The position numbers and the translations under genes are program-made. From the NCBI GenBank assembly GCA_000482145.1, contig AUXH01000533.1, positions 1 to 13,429 on the forward strand: 13,429 nucleotides of DNA. Reading direction: 5' to 3'. How positions within the stretch are numbered: the stretch's first letter is position 1; each line of letters begins with the position of its first letter. The notes below the pieces were generated by a model. It saw nothing but the letters and a program-made list of their open reading frames with translations. It had not been told where the DNA came from and searched no databases. Source of the stretch: Strigomonas culicis. Lineage: Eukaryota > Euglenozoa > Kinetoplastea > Trypanosomatida > Trypanosomatidae. Below are positions 1 to 9,787 of this stretch, piece after piece.

Positions 1-1
1 C

Positions 2-3000
2 GCCGCCCGCGCGAACGCGGGTGTCGCCCCGCGCCCGGCGGACGCGGCGCCGCCGCCGCTGCTGCCGCCCGCGCTGCGGGCCCGGCTCCCCACGCCGGCC
101 CTCTGCCTCCACGCGCACCACGAGCGGCTCACCGCGTGCATGGTCGCGACGGCGGCCCCCCACCGGCGGGGCACGTCCTTCCCGGTGTGGACGGACGGCC
201 TGTCGGCCGAGGTGGCGCTGCTGTTCTGCGGACAGCTCTTCCCCGAGTGCGGCGACACAACGCGCTCGCCCGTCACGTGGAGCCTCCCGGTGCTCCGGAT
301 GGACGTCTTGTCCTTCGTTGCCGCGCCCAACAGCACGTCTCTCTACGAGACGACGCCTTTTCTCAAGGTGAGCCTGGACGGGAACACGTTGACGTGCCAC
401 ATCCGGACGCCGAGCATGACATCCACCCTCGTCAAGTGCGAGCTGCGGATACGCCAACAGGACTGGGACCATTTCATCTACGTCTCGGTGGTGGTCGATG
501 CGCACCACATCACACTGGTCAAGTCCTCCGAGGTCAGCACGGCCCCCCTCCCGCCAGACGTGGCGGCTGAGCTGCGGCGGCTCTTCAAGACGGCGTCCTC
601 CGTCACGCACGTGGTGCTGGGGACGCTCTGCGGGAGGCCGGAGGACTTCGGGAAGCCGCACCCGTTCCCGATGCCGCTGGGCACCACCCGCCTCGTCATC
701 AGCGGCTTCCGCATATGGGGATCGAGCGCGACGAAGGGCGTGACAGGCGCCGTGGCCGCCCACGTGACGCGGGAGCAGACGCTGCCGCCGCTCACGGTGA
801 CCAACAACGCGTGCCACTTCCGCCTGTCGGAGTGCACGGGCAACCGGCTGCTGTCGAGCGACGGCGTCTACGAGGGGGTGCTGTCGGGGGCCGTCAGCTG
901 GACCCCGCTGCCGGACCTGCGCCGCACGCCGCTCTCCCTTGACCGCACGGACAAGCTGCGGCTGGGTGTGTCGACGGTCGTGCCCAGCGTGATACCGCGC
1001 GGGGCCGTATTCGGCTACCTGGTGTCGCTCGAGCCGCTCGGCCTCTTCTGGATCACGACCGACTTGCTGTGGACGTTGGTCGCGCACCTCTCTCGGCGGA
1101 CGATCTCGGACGCCCTGGCGCAGTGCATGGGCGCTGCCTATCTGCTCTCGCCGTCCGTGACGGCGGGCAAAGTGGTCGACCCCAGGCACGGCAAGGTCCT
1201 GTTCAACCCCCATTGCATCCTGGAGAAGAAGGATTTGGCGCGGCAGGTGGTGAACATCTTCCGGTACAGCAACACGGGCATTCTCACGAAGGAGAGCGCC
1301 CTGCAGGTGCACACCATCTGCCACCACTTTCTCGACTTCTTTGCCTATGTGCGCGACACGTACAGTGACCGCCACACGGCCGCAGCAGACCCGTCCACCG
1401 CCACCGCCGCCGCGAGCTCGAGCGTTTCCCAGTTCTTCCGCGCGACGGCCTTCACGATGTGCGAGCTCATCTTCGAGGAGCGGAACGTGTTCCTCGTCGC
1501 CGCCCCGCAAGGCCGCGCGCCGACGGAGGGCGGCAGGGAGGGCACGGTGACGGAGCCGCCCCCGCTCCCCCTCGCCCTCGTCAGCAGTGTCAGCGCGCGG
1601 CTCTCCTTCGACCCCGGCTCGCACGGCATCGAGCGCGCGGTCGTCTACAAGGACAAGGCCCAGAAGAACCTGCTGCTCCGGTACCCCGACGATCAGGGCG
1701 GGTGGCCGGACTGTCCGATCCAGCCTGGCCTGTGGTGGCTCTACGTGCGGCTGAAGGCCGCCCACCCCCACCCCGCTGGCCCCGATGGCTGCTCCGCCAT
1801 GGCGCTGTCCGTCGCCGTGCAGTCGATGGCTCCGGTCGTGATACGCACCTTTCTCAAGCCGCTCCTCGAGGCGATCCGAGCGGGCCGCTTTCGCGAGGAG
1901 GCGCGCTACTTTCTGAACGCCCCGACCGTCATGTCCTTCTACAACCGCGGGAGCACCGGCGGCGGCATCGGCGAGAGCACGCACCCGCTGGCGGTGCTGA
2001 CGCTGCTGCTGGAGCTGTGGGCCGTGTACCCGCACGTGAACCCGTTCGACCGCGTGGCGCTGCCCATCCTGCTTGCGAGCATCCACAGTCCGCTCGCCAC
2101 GCTCGTCCACCGGGAGCCGGGCTCCTCGGAGATGCAGAACTTGCTCTCCGTCTTCCTCTTCACGTACAACTCGTACACGCAGTCGCTGTGTGCCCTTCTC
2201 GTCGCTTCCGTGCGGCTGCAGAACGCGTGGTCGGGGGCCGATTTCCGCACCCGCGTGCAGACGCATCACGCGACGGTCCTGTCGCTGTGGCGGCGGTCCT
2301 CCACACGTCCGTCCTTCGCTATCGGCCGAGCGCACAGCGACGTCGTGCGCATGGAACTGCTGCCGGACCGCGCGCGGCCGAGCGAGGCCGCGACGGTCGT
2401 GGACCAGCGCGGCAGGGGCGAGTGGGCCGTCCGCTGCAGCGCGGGCACCGCCACGGCGCGCTCCGCCGTTGGCTTCAGCAGGGGGCGGTACTACTTCGAG
2501 GTGCGCGTGACGGACCCCGGCAGCCTCTTGGCGGTGGGCCTTCTGACCGAGGCGGGCCGGGCGGCGGTCGAGGCCGGCGGGCACCTCGGGTGCGACGACG
2601 GCTCGTGGGCGTTTGACCACACGCGCGGCGGCGGCGTGCACAAAGGCAGCGTCGTGGCCGACTTCACGTCGCGGAGCGCGTGGCGCGCCGGGGACGTCTT
2701 GGGCATCGTCATGGACCTGGAGGAGGGCCGTCTCACGTGCCTCCTCAACGGGTCCCAGATTGGCTCCCTCCGGTGCCTTCAGGCCGTGGCCGACAGCGCG
2801 GCCCCGGTCGCCCGGCGGAGCGGTGCGACGTACTACTATCCAGCGGTCACCTTCGGCCCGTCTGGCTGCGACGTGAACTTGGGGTCCGCCGCTTTTGCGG
2901 GGATGCTACCGGCCGGGTGCTTGTCGATTGACCCCAACTACTTCCGGGTCTCGGAGATGGCCTGCATGCTGGTGATGTGCACCGCCACGTCCTGGGCGGA

Positions 3001-5629
3001 GGAGCTGCGCCGTATCAACACCGGCGCGGCGACCGTCGCGAATCCACAGGGCATCTTCTCCGACCCCGTCTTTACGTGCGTGCTGCAGCTCGTGCGGCGG
3101 TACTGCCATGGGCGTAGCGGTCCGCTGCCGATCGAGCTCATCTGCCAGGGCGCGAAGACCGCCACGCCGATCACGCGGGTTGTGTCGATCGAGGAGAGGC
3201 CCTGCGTTGTGAGCAGCAGCGTGACCGTGTACGCAGGGCGATGGTACTTCGAGATGGCACTCCTCACGGACGAGGCGGCCTTCAGCGTGGGGTGGGTGCG
3301 GGGAAACGCCATGTACGATACCGCGAGCGGCAAGAGGTTGGGCGACGACAACACGTCGTGGGTGCTTGAGGGCAAGCGCATGATCGCGCGGCACAACCGG
3401 CGGCAGCTGAGCCTGGGGCAGCACACGTGGCAGAAGGGCGACGTGGTCGGCTGCGCGCTGGACTGCGATGCGCAGACGATGCGCTTCCTCGTGAACGGCG
3501 TCGCGCAGAACGCGGTCCGCCACACCTCGGAGGAGGGCATCCTGTTCGAACAGTTTGAACCAGCGAGCAGTGGGCTCACACCACTGGTGTATGTGGAGGC
3601 CAAAACATCGGTGTCCTTCATGTGGCATCAGACCGATCAGCTGTACCGTCCTGCTGGGTTCAAAGCCTTGGGTGCCTCTGACCTGCTGCGCCGCGGCATC
3701 ATCGACTATTTACTCTTCGGTGAGAACGTGGAGGGGGAGGAGGAGAGGAGGGAGAGAGCGGACCGCGCGCCGCCCCAGCGATGCCTGCAGCCCACCGCCA
3801 TTGCGTCGATGGCAATCGCGGTGCGCACAGGCGATGCTGACACCGGCACGAGCGTGGAGAAGCTGAAAACGTTGCTTCACTTTATCATTCGCAACACGGA
3901 TTTGAACCCGAGCAACACCCGCGCCTTCACCGCGGATCAGATACTGAACGTGGTCTCGCAGCACACACGGCCCAGCGGCACGCGAGACGAGGTGCCGAGC
4001 GCCGTGGCTGACTTGAGTGCGCGCGCCTGCCTGTCCCACCTCTACGCCCTGCGGCTCTTCTCCAGTGCGGCTGAGGCGCTGCACCCGTACGCGCACTCGG
4101 GCTGCATCCCGCTCGACATCGAGGACCGCCAGTACGTGGCGGTGGGCGCCCTGCAGGATGCGCTGGACAGCATGCTGCACTTCTCCCTGCCCTACGTGGG
4201 GCTGCGCTACGCCAACCGCTTCTTCACGGCGACCCGGATGGCCGGCGAGAATCTGAAGCTCACCGTGAACCGTCGCAAGGCGCTGATGGTGATCAACGAC
4301 CCCGCGACGGACCCAGACACCCGTCTGAGGGAAAGCCTCTTTGGACAGATATTCACCCTCCTGGAGGAGAAGGGCTTTCTCTTTTTCTGCACCTCCAAGA
4401 AGCTGTGGACGATCTCGTTCCTCGGTGAGGGCGCGGACGACGTCGGCGGCCCCTACCGCGAGAGCCTGGCGCACGTGTGCAGCGAGCTGATGAGCGACCG
4501 GCTGCCGCTCTTCCTGCCCTGCCCCAACCAGACGCACGGCGTGGGCGAGAGCCGCGACGGGTTCGTGATTAACCCCGCCATGACCTCGAGCCGGAGCCTG
4601 CGCATGTACAACTTCATCGGCCGGCTCATCGGCGGGTGCCTGCGCAGCGGGGAGCTCCTTTCCATCTACTTCCCGTCCTCTGTGTGGAAGCTGCTGGTGG
4701 GCGCCGACTGCGACGTGGGCGACCTGGAGCACGTGGACTTCGCGGCGGCGCAGTCGCTGCGCTACATCACGGACCTCGCGGCGCGCGTCGCGACGGTGGG
4801 CGCGGCCGCGGTGGACGAGGCGCTGGACCTCCTCGTGCCGGGCGGCTTCACAACGGTGGACGACGCCGGCGTCGAGCACGAGCTGTTCCCCGGCGGCGCG
4901 GCGGTGCGGGTGAACCACGCGAACGTCACGGCCTACGCGCGTCTGGTGCAGCAGTTCAAGCTGGCGACGGCGACGCGCGAGCAGCGGGAGGCGATGGCGC
5001 AGGGCTTCCACCTCGTCGTGCCGCTGTGCAGTGTCTCCTCGCTCAAGTGGTACGAGCTCGAGGCGTGGGTGTGCGGCCGCAAGGACTACGACCCGGATGT
5101 GCTGCTGGCGAACTGCACCTACGAGGGCCTCGCGCCGGACGACGAGCGCGTGCTGTACCTGCGCCAGGCGCTCAACAGCTTCACGCGCCACCAGCGGGCC
5201 CTCTTCATGCGCTTCGTCAGCGGCCGCGAGCGCATGCCCGCGGCCATCCACCTGCGCATCATTTCGGATAACAGCGCACCACTGGTGGGGGGACCCCCCG
5301 CGGCGGCGCGCCCGAGCACAAGCCCTGTGCGCGGCGACCACGGTGGCGGCGCCGCGGCGGAGCCGCGGCCGGTGACAGCGAATGCGATTGACAACAACCG
5401 CCTGCCGCATGCGTCGACGTGCTTTTATCAGCTCGTCCTGCCGCGCTACAGCAGCGCGGACGCACTGCGGGAGAAGCTGCTCCTCGCGATCGAGTACTGT
5501 CTGGACATCGATGCCGATTTTCACGTGCGCGACAGCGTGGCGCACCCACTGCACGGAGAGCAGGAGACCGACATACACGTGGAGGAGGTGAACGACGAGG
5601 CGTACGAGGACTATACCCACTTGCAGTAA
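2..5629 (+). CDS. HECT-type E3 ubiquitin ligase with LamG-like and two SPRY domains, 5' partial
   Basis: The frame is open without a stop from base 2, so the gene very probably starts upstream. The first ATG (140) lies inside it and is probably internal. 1875 codons are visible; numbering is from base 2. Residues about 63-243 look like a LamG/ConA-like sandwich (QDWDHFIYVSV, then RLVISGFRIWG). SPRY 1 is at about 810-965 (GRYYFEVRV, GDVLGIVMDLEEG, LLNGSQIG). SPRY 2 is at about 1058-1207 (GRWYFEMAL, GDVVGCALDCD, FLVNGV). The HECT domain runs from about 1418 to near the end. Its N-lobe shows GADDVGGPYRE and FIGRLIGGCLRSG, and its C-lobe shows LPHASTCFYQLVLPRYSS with the catalytic Cys at residue 1807 (codon 5420-5422). 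Known for the family: HECT enzymes accept ubiquitin from an E2 on this Cys and pass it to a substrate lysine, while SPRY and LamG-like domains usually bind partners. The set resembles large HERC/HECTD-class ligases, but no RCC1 repeats are seen in this part. Oddities: a Pro/Ala/Gly-rich insert just before the active site, and an acidic tail of about 30 residues after the usual HECT end. The substrate is unknown. The HECT call is firm; the LamG call is less so. Confidence 0.95.
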   Translation, partial: AARANAGVAPRPADAAPPPLLPPALRARLPTPALCLHAHHERLTACMVATAAPHRRGTSFPVWTDGLSAEVALLFCGQLFPECGDTTRSPVTWSLPVLRMDVLSFVAAPNSTSLYETTPFLKVSLDGNTLTCHIRTPSMTSTLVKCELRIRQQDWDHFIYVSVVVDAHHITLVKSSEVSTAPLPPDVAAELRRLFKTASSVTHVVLGTLCGRPEDFGKPHPFPMPLGTTRLVISGFRIWGSSATKGVTGAVAAHVTREQTLPPLTVTNNACHFRLSECTGNRLLSSDGVYEGVLSGAVSWTPLPDLRRTPLSLDRTDKLRLGVSTVVPSVIPRGAVFGYLVSLEPLGLFWITTDLLWTLVAHLSRRTISDALAQCMGAAYLLSPSVTAGKVVDPRHGKVLFNPHCILEKKDLARQVVNIFRYSNTGILTKESALQVHTICHHFLDFFAYVRDTYSDRHTAAADPSTATAAASSSVSQFFRATAFTMCELIFEERNVFLVAAPQGRAPTEGGREGTVTEPPPLPLALVSSVSARLSFDPGSHGIERAVVYKDKAQKNLLLRYPDDQGGWPDCPIQPGLWWLYVRLKAAHPHPAGPDGCSAMALSVAVQSMAPVVIRTFLKPLLEAIRAGRFREEARYFLNAPTVMSFYNRGSTGGGIGESTHPLAVLTLLLELWAVYPHVNPFDRVALPILLASIHSPLATLVHREPGSSEMQNLLSVFLFTYNSYTQSLCALLVASVRLQNAWSGADFRTRVQTHHATVLSLWRRSSTRPSFAIGRAHSDVVRMELLPDRARPSEAATVVDQRGRGEWAVRCSAGTATARSAVGFSRGRYYFEVRVTDPGSLLAVGLLTEAGRAAVEAGGHLGCDDGSWAFDHTRGGGVHKGSVVADFTSRSAWRAGDVLGIVMDLEEGRLTCLLNGSQIGSLRCLQAVADSAAPVARRSGATYYYPAVTFGPSGCDVNLGSAAFAGMLPAGCLSIDPNYFRVSEMACMLVMCTATSWAEELRRINTGAATVANPQGIFSDPVFTCVLQLVRRYCHGRSGPLPIELICQGAKTATPITRVVSIEERPCVVSSSVTVYAGRWYFEMALLTDEAAFSVGWVRGNAMYDTASGKRLGDDNTSWVLEGKRMIARHNRRQLSLGQHTWQKGDVVGCALDCDAQTMRFLVNGVAQNAVRHTSEEGILFEQFEPASSGLTPLVYVEAKTSVSFMWHQTDQLYRPAGFKALGASDLLRRGIIDYLLFGENVEGEEERRERADRAPPQRCLQPTAIASMAIAVRTGDADTGTSVEKLKTLLHFIIRNTDLNPSNTRAFTADQILNVVSQHTRPSGTRDEVPSAVADLSARACLSHLYALRLFSSAAEALHPYAHSGCIPLDIEDRQYVAVGALQDALDSMLHFSLPYVGLRYANRFFTATRMAGENLKLTVNRRKALMVINDPATDPDTRLRESLFGQIFTLLEEKGFLFFCTSKKLWTISFLGEGADDVGGPYRESLAHVCSELMSDRLPLFLPCPNQTHGVGESRDGFVINPAMTSSRSLRMYNFIGRLIGGCLRSGELLSIYFPSSVWKLLVGADCDVGDLEHVDFAAAQSLRYITDLAARVATVGAAAVDEALDLLVPGGFTTVDDAGVEHELFPGGAAVRVNHANVTAYARLVQQFKLATATREQREAMAQGFHLVVPLCSVSSLKWYELEAWVCGRKDYDPDVLLANCTYEGLAPDDERVLYLRQALNSFTRHQRALFMRFVSGRERMPAAIHLRIISDNSAPLVGGPPAAARPSTSPVRGDHGGGAAAEPRPVTANAIDNNRLPHASTCFYQLVLPRYSSADALREKLLLAIEYCLDIDADFHVRDSVAHPLHGEQETDIHVEEVNDEAYEDYTHLQ

Positions 5630-5956
5630 GTATTTGTACCACCATCGTTATAGAGCTGCAACAGAAATAAGATATACCATTTTTACATTCAGATTTAATC
5701 ACACTTTTTTGTTTGTTTGTTTGTGAAGAGACACAGCATCGTCGCGTGTCAGAGGCATGCTGTTTTGTTTTGCATGGCATTGTTCCAGCAGTTACGGGCC
5801 ATTATCCCTTTTTACAATCTCTCTCTTTCTCTTTACTCTCTTTTTTTTTCCTGGCAAGACAGAAGAACAAAAAAGTATAAATAAGAATACGTTACCCATA
5901 CTACTTTTGGGCGCAAACGATAGATTCACATAGAGCTGCCGTGCTAGATCGACACC
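5630..5956 (+). other. Intergenic spacer 1: 3' UTR of HECT gene, splice signal and 5' leader of next gene
   Basis: This 327-base AT-rich spacer holds no gene. The left part (5630 to about 5817) must supply the short 3' UTR and polyadenylation region of the HECT gene. It includes a short (TTTG)4 run at 5708-5723. The right part carries the polypyrimidine tract and the leader of the following gene. The sharp change from GC-rich coding to T-rich spacer is typical of trypanosomatid gene boundaries. Confidence 0.7.
5818..5862 (+). promoter_or_regulatory. Polypyrimidine tract and trans-splice acceptor for the GCP-like gene
   Basis: An almost pure C/T stretch runs from 5818 to 5852 and includes a long T run at 5841-5849. 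It is followed by AG at 5857-5858 and again at 5861-5862 (CAAG, then ACAG). In kinetoplastids the spliced leader is normally joined at the first usable AG after such a tract. The resulting 5' leader would be about 94-98 bases and contains no ATG before the start at 5957. This is inferred from sequence pattern only. Confidence 0.75.
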
Positions 5957-6936
5957 ATGTCATTTAATGCATCACTGGAGGCACCCACCGAGATGCTCGA
6001 TATCGGCGACAGTGACTTACAAGAGTACTTTGCGGAGTGCGAGGCGGACGGATCGGACTACGGCTCGGTGAGCTCCCGGAGCGATGCAGCAGAGGACAGC
6101 GAGCCCTCGCCCACCCTCTCAGACGGGAAGGGGACCGCACGGACCTCCTCCCCCGTACTCGCCGGGACGGATTCACCGCTGCGGAGTGGGATCCTTCAGA
6201 GCAAGCGGCGGCTGGTGCCAATCGACGCGGCTCCGACGGCGGCGGTGAGGGAGGGCGGCGACGCCTCCTTCGACCGTTACCGTGGCTGCGACGCGCAGCG
6301 GGGAGCGGCCGCGCTGCGAAGCAGCACCCTTCAGGTGCCGTTGCCACCGCAGGTGCCCACGGAGCGCGGCACGCTTCTCCGGCTCCGGCGCACGGTGCTG
6401 TTCGACTACTTCTGCGCGCTGCGGCAAAGTCCGAACCGCGTCTTTACGAACGCTTCGCCCCCAGCGTCGCCCGACGCGCCCAGCGGTGCGTGGCAGTGGC
6501 GCAGTGACACCGCAGCCGATGTGCGCTGTCTGTTGGGCGCCGGGTTCTACGGCACCATGACCTCCGCGCTGGCGTACGCCAACAGCATGGCCGCGCTCGC
6601 CGCGGAGCTGCGCCACCTGGAGAGCGTCCAGGCCTTCCTGGACAGCCGGCTCCAGGACGGCTCGGACGACGCCCGTGGGCTGGCCGCGGCCTTCGGCAGC
6701 GAGGCGGTGGCGTGCGGCGGCACCGGCGTCGGCGCGCTGGGCGCCGACGCGGCGCTCACGGTCGCCTCCTTTGAGGCACTGCACCGGCTCTACGGGTGGG
6801 CCGCCGGCATGGACGAGGCGCTGCGCCGGTGGGCGCTGGCGGTGCAGGAGATGGGCGAGGCGCACGCGTGGTGGTGCGACGGCGAGGGCAGCGCCTGCGC
6901 CCTCCGCCCATGCCCGCGCGAAGACGGCGGCGGCAG

Positions 6937-6967
<31 letters not shown>

Positions 6968-9595
6968 GACGTGCGCCATGGCGGACAGTCGCTCGGTGCG
7001 AGCGACGGGGCGTCGCGGTCGCTGGCCGAGCTGTTCCGCTGCGTGGAGCACAACATGCTGCCACTGCAGCGGTGCCTCGTCCTTCTCCAGGAGACGCGGT
7101 GCTTCAGTGGCGTGGCCGCGTGGGTGCGGACGCACGGGGCGGAGGCGGGTGTGGCGGCAGCGGAGGGGCCGGGCGAGGATGACCTCACGTTCGGCTCCGT
7201 CTGCGCGGCGGGCGCGTCGGACATGATGGACTACCTCATCCTTCGCGTGAGCGCCTTCCAGGGCACCGCGACGATGGATCTCTACCGCCTGTACATGGCG
7301 CTGCTCCTCACGTGCTCCTGGCCGTACGTGCGGCTCTCCACGGCGGTGCTGTTCGGGTTTGTGCGGGGCGTCGACCCGGCCGCGTGGCGGCGGCAGCTGC
7401 CGCGCCTGTTCCGCCTCTCCTTCTCACACATCCGCGTGAGCAGCGCGACGCGGCGCCAGTGCCCCACGGACATCCTCTCTCTGCTGCTGAACTGCCTTGG
7501 CTATGAGGGCGACGAGGGCTGTGTCGACTTCACCGGGGACGGCGCGCGCCACCCGGAGAGCGACCGTGAGCGGCGGGCGCTCTCCGCCCTGCGCTCCTCC
7601 AGGACCTTTGTGCTGCGCAGCCTGTGCACCTTCGCCTCCCGCAAGTACCGCACGCGGCAGCAGGAGAAGCTGAAGACCGCGGCGCCCGCGGCGCCACCGA
7701 GGAGGGACGAGGACGGCGACGCCCACGAGGGGCCGCAGCGCTCGACGACCGACATCCTCGGCGACTTCCTGCGCAGTGGGGACAACGCCCCCGTGCGCCG
7801 CCTGACGTCGTTCCTCTCCGAAAAGGCGCAGCGGCGGTGGTACCGCGCGACGGGGCTGCCGTACGCCGGCGAGGACGGGCCCGCCCCCGCCCCAGACGGC
7901 CTCGCCGCTGGCGCCCAGCGCATCCACTACCCCACCTTGGTGCCGATGGGGTTCTACACGAACGACGATGTGCCGCCGCACACGCCCCGGGCCGCGCGCG
8001 GGGAGGAGGGCGACGGAGAAGGTGCGGCACGCCGCCCCACGCAGGGCCGTGCCGGCCCCCGCAGCCTCACGCGGCTGCAGCCAACCGTGTGGAGCCTGCG
8101 CTCGATGGGGACCAGGTCCGCGGCGGTCGACCTGCGGCTGCTGAACCTGTCCGAGGTGAGGAAGACGGACGTCGACTTCATGGAGGAGCTGTGGGTCGAC
8201 ACGAGCGTGCCGGCGGCGCGGTGGGTCGCAGCGGCGATTCTGCTGCCTGTGGCGATCGTGGTCCAGCGCCTCCAGTCGCAGCGGCTGCTCCACCTCTTCA
8301 AGATCCGGTCGGCGCACGTCGCGCTGCAGAGCGGCCGCCTGCTCACGGACGCGGCACGCTCCTTCTCGTTTCTGCAGGCGATCAAGCTGCTGCTCGACGT
8401 GGCCTTCTGCCGCGACCGCGCGCGCATCGTGGAGCAGTTTCTGGAGAAGCTGCTGGCGGAGCCGCATTGGTGGTTCCGGAAGAACGCCGGCGGGTACGGC
8501 CCGCACCGCGCGCGAGACACGCCGCTGCACCGGAGGGAGCCGTCCGCGGGCGACGGGCTGCGGGAGGCGAGGGACGAGTGGCCGACGGCGTCCGCGCTGA
8601 TATCCGATCTGTTCGCCGAGGCGGTGCGCGGCAAGACGTTCGGGGACATGGTGCGGCTCGAGGTGCTGCCGGAGGACCGCACCGCGGAGAGGACGGCGGA
8701 CGAGAGCCTCATGCTCGCGTACGAGATACTGGACGTCTTCGCGTCCTTCCGGCTGCACTTTTCCTTTCCGGATGAGTTCGCGCTGGTCCTGCTGCCCAAG
8801 GAGCTGTCCGTGTATGTCCGCCGCACCACCGAGAGTGTTGAGGCGAGCTACAGCACCTTGTTCTGGCGCCGCCGCCGAGGCCCGTCCGGTGCGGCCGCGG
8901 CAGCAACGGCCCTCGCGGCCGGCCCCGCGGTTGGCGTGAGCGCGGCTGACGTCTGGAGCTACGTCTTTGGCTACCTCTGCTCGCTGCTCTACGCGCAGCT
9001 CGTGCTGAAGCAGCAGCGCAAAGGGCTACACATCAAGGACGTGGAGGATCACGCGCTCATGGCGCGGATGGGCAAGTCGCCGGCGTCGCACCGCCACCTG
9101 AGCCACGTCGCGCGGGGGCTGGGCAGCGCCTACTACAGCCTCTCCTTCGTGGTGGATACCCTGCTGAGCTTCACCTACCGCGAGGCGAACACCGTCGTGT
9201 ACAAGCTGGAGCGCCTGCTGAAGAGCACGCAGTCGTCGTCTTGCATGGTGCTGTGCGAGGACATAGACGAGGCGCTGCTAGCGCTGCAGCAGGTGTGCTT
9301 CCCCTGTCGCGCGCCTCTCTTCGCCAGCCAGCGGGAGCGCAGCTCCTTCTCCCCCTCCAGCGCCGCCGTTCGCGAGCATCTGTCCACGGTGCTGTGCCTC
9401 TCGGTCGACCCGGCGCGCCTGCCGCTGAAGTTTGTCACCTCACGCACGAGCAACGCGATCGAGGCACTGGTGACCACGGTCACGTCCTTGAAAGACCCGG
9501 ACTATCTGAAAATGCGGCTGCAGCCGCTCATCGTGGCGCTCACATTCAACCGCTACTACGGGGCAGAACATATCATTTCGTTCCGTTTTAGGTGA
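5957..9595 (+). CDS. Putative gamma-tubulin complex component (GCP, Spc97/Spc98 family)
   Basis: This 1212-residue protein starts at the first ATG after the predicted splice site, in good context (ACCATG). Residues 1-125 are acidic and Ser/Pro-rich, probably disordered. Residues about 130-560 fit a GRIP1-like helical region, with LAELFRCVEHNMLPLQ near 354 and DLYRLYMALLL near 436. A nine-Asp run interrupts it at 328-336. Residues about 710-1122 fit GRIP2, the gamma-tubulin-binding half. A helix at about 738-790 (VDFMEELWVD onward) precedes a segment at about 800-833 like the family's 'RYFLLGQGDFL' block. FRLHFSFPDEFALVLLP near 930-946 matches the family's 'YxVPWPLxLVLSP' block. Residues about 1065-1116 match the terminal helices (family pattern LxYYLxxxVIxPxWxxL, then D-LxxxHxxFLxxIxxxCF). 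Known family role: these proteins build the gamma-tubulin complex that nucleates microtubules at basal bodies, spindle and cortex. The protein is longer and more diverged than most GCPs, so I cannot say which paralogue it is. The match is by eye; family confidence is moderate to good. Confidence 0.75.
6938..6964 (+). repeat. (GAC)9 trinucleotide repeat encoding nine Asp
   Basis: Nine perfect GAC codons in a row lie in frame within the GCP-like gene (residues 328-336), in a Gly/Asp/Ser-rich linker. Perfect codon repetition, with no GAT, suggests a recent slippage tract whose length may vary between strains. It sits in what looks like a disordered loop, so length change should be tolerated. Confidence 0.95.
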
Positions 9596-9734
9596 TGTGA
9601 AGTCCGTCGCTTTGTCTGTTTACAATTCCGTCTCGCTCTGTTCTTTTCCTTTTCGTTGCACGTGTCAGACAACCAGCCTCCTCCATTTGTGTTTTACTCT
9701 CTCTGGTGTTTTCTTTTATCCTACTCTCTCTTTT

Positions 9735-9758
9735 CACACACACACACACACACACACA
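9735..9758 (+). repeat. (CA)12 dinucleotide microsatellite
   Basis: Twelve uninterrupted CA units follow a CT-rich tract and precede a second pyrimidine tract. No AG occurs between this repeat and 9808, so it lies inside the region that would be scanned for a splice acceptor. CA repeats are common in trypanosomatid spacers and are likely to vary in length. Confidence 0.95.
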
Positions 9759-9787
9759 TGCACACCTGTACATCCCCACACCCCCTA

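Noticed and set aside
140..142. ATG at 140 as the true start of the HECT protein
   Set aside because: The frame is open to the window edge, upstream residues continue smoothly, and no polypyrimidine tract or AT-rich leader precedes it, unlike the other three genes.
1459..2616. 385-codon + strand frame within the HECT gene
   Set aside because: It is out of frame with the conserved domains on both sides, and its translation is Arg/Ala/Pro/Gly-rich noise.
2906..3628. 240-codon and 227-codon - strand frames opposite SPRY 2
   Set aside because: Two overlapping antisense frames over one conserved domain are shadows, with no domain content or upstream signal.
3710..5620. 636-codon open frame on the - strand opposite the HECT domain
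   Set aside because: It lies wholly antisense to a strongly conserved HECT domain. Its Arg/His/Val/Ala-rich translation is typical of the antisense of GC-rich codons. No splice tract precedes it on that strand.
7424..8758. 444-codon - strand open frame opposite the GCP-like gene
   Set aside because: Composition is Arg/Ala/Gln/Leu-biased with no recognisable motif. It is explained by GC-rich third positions on the opposite strand.
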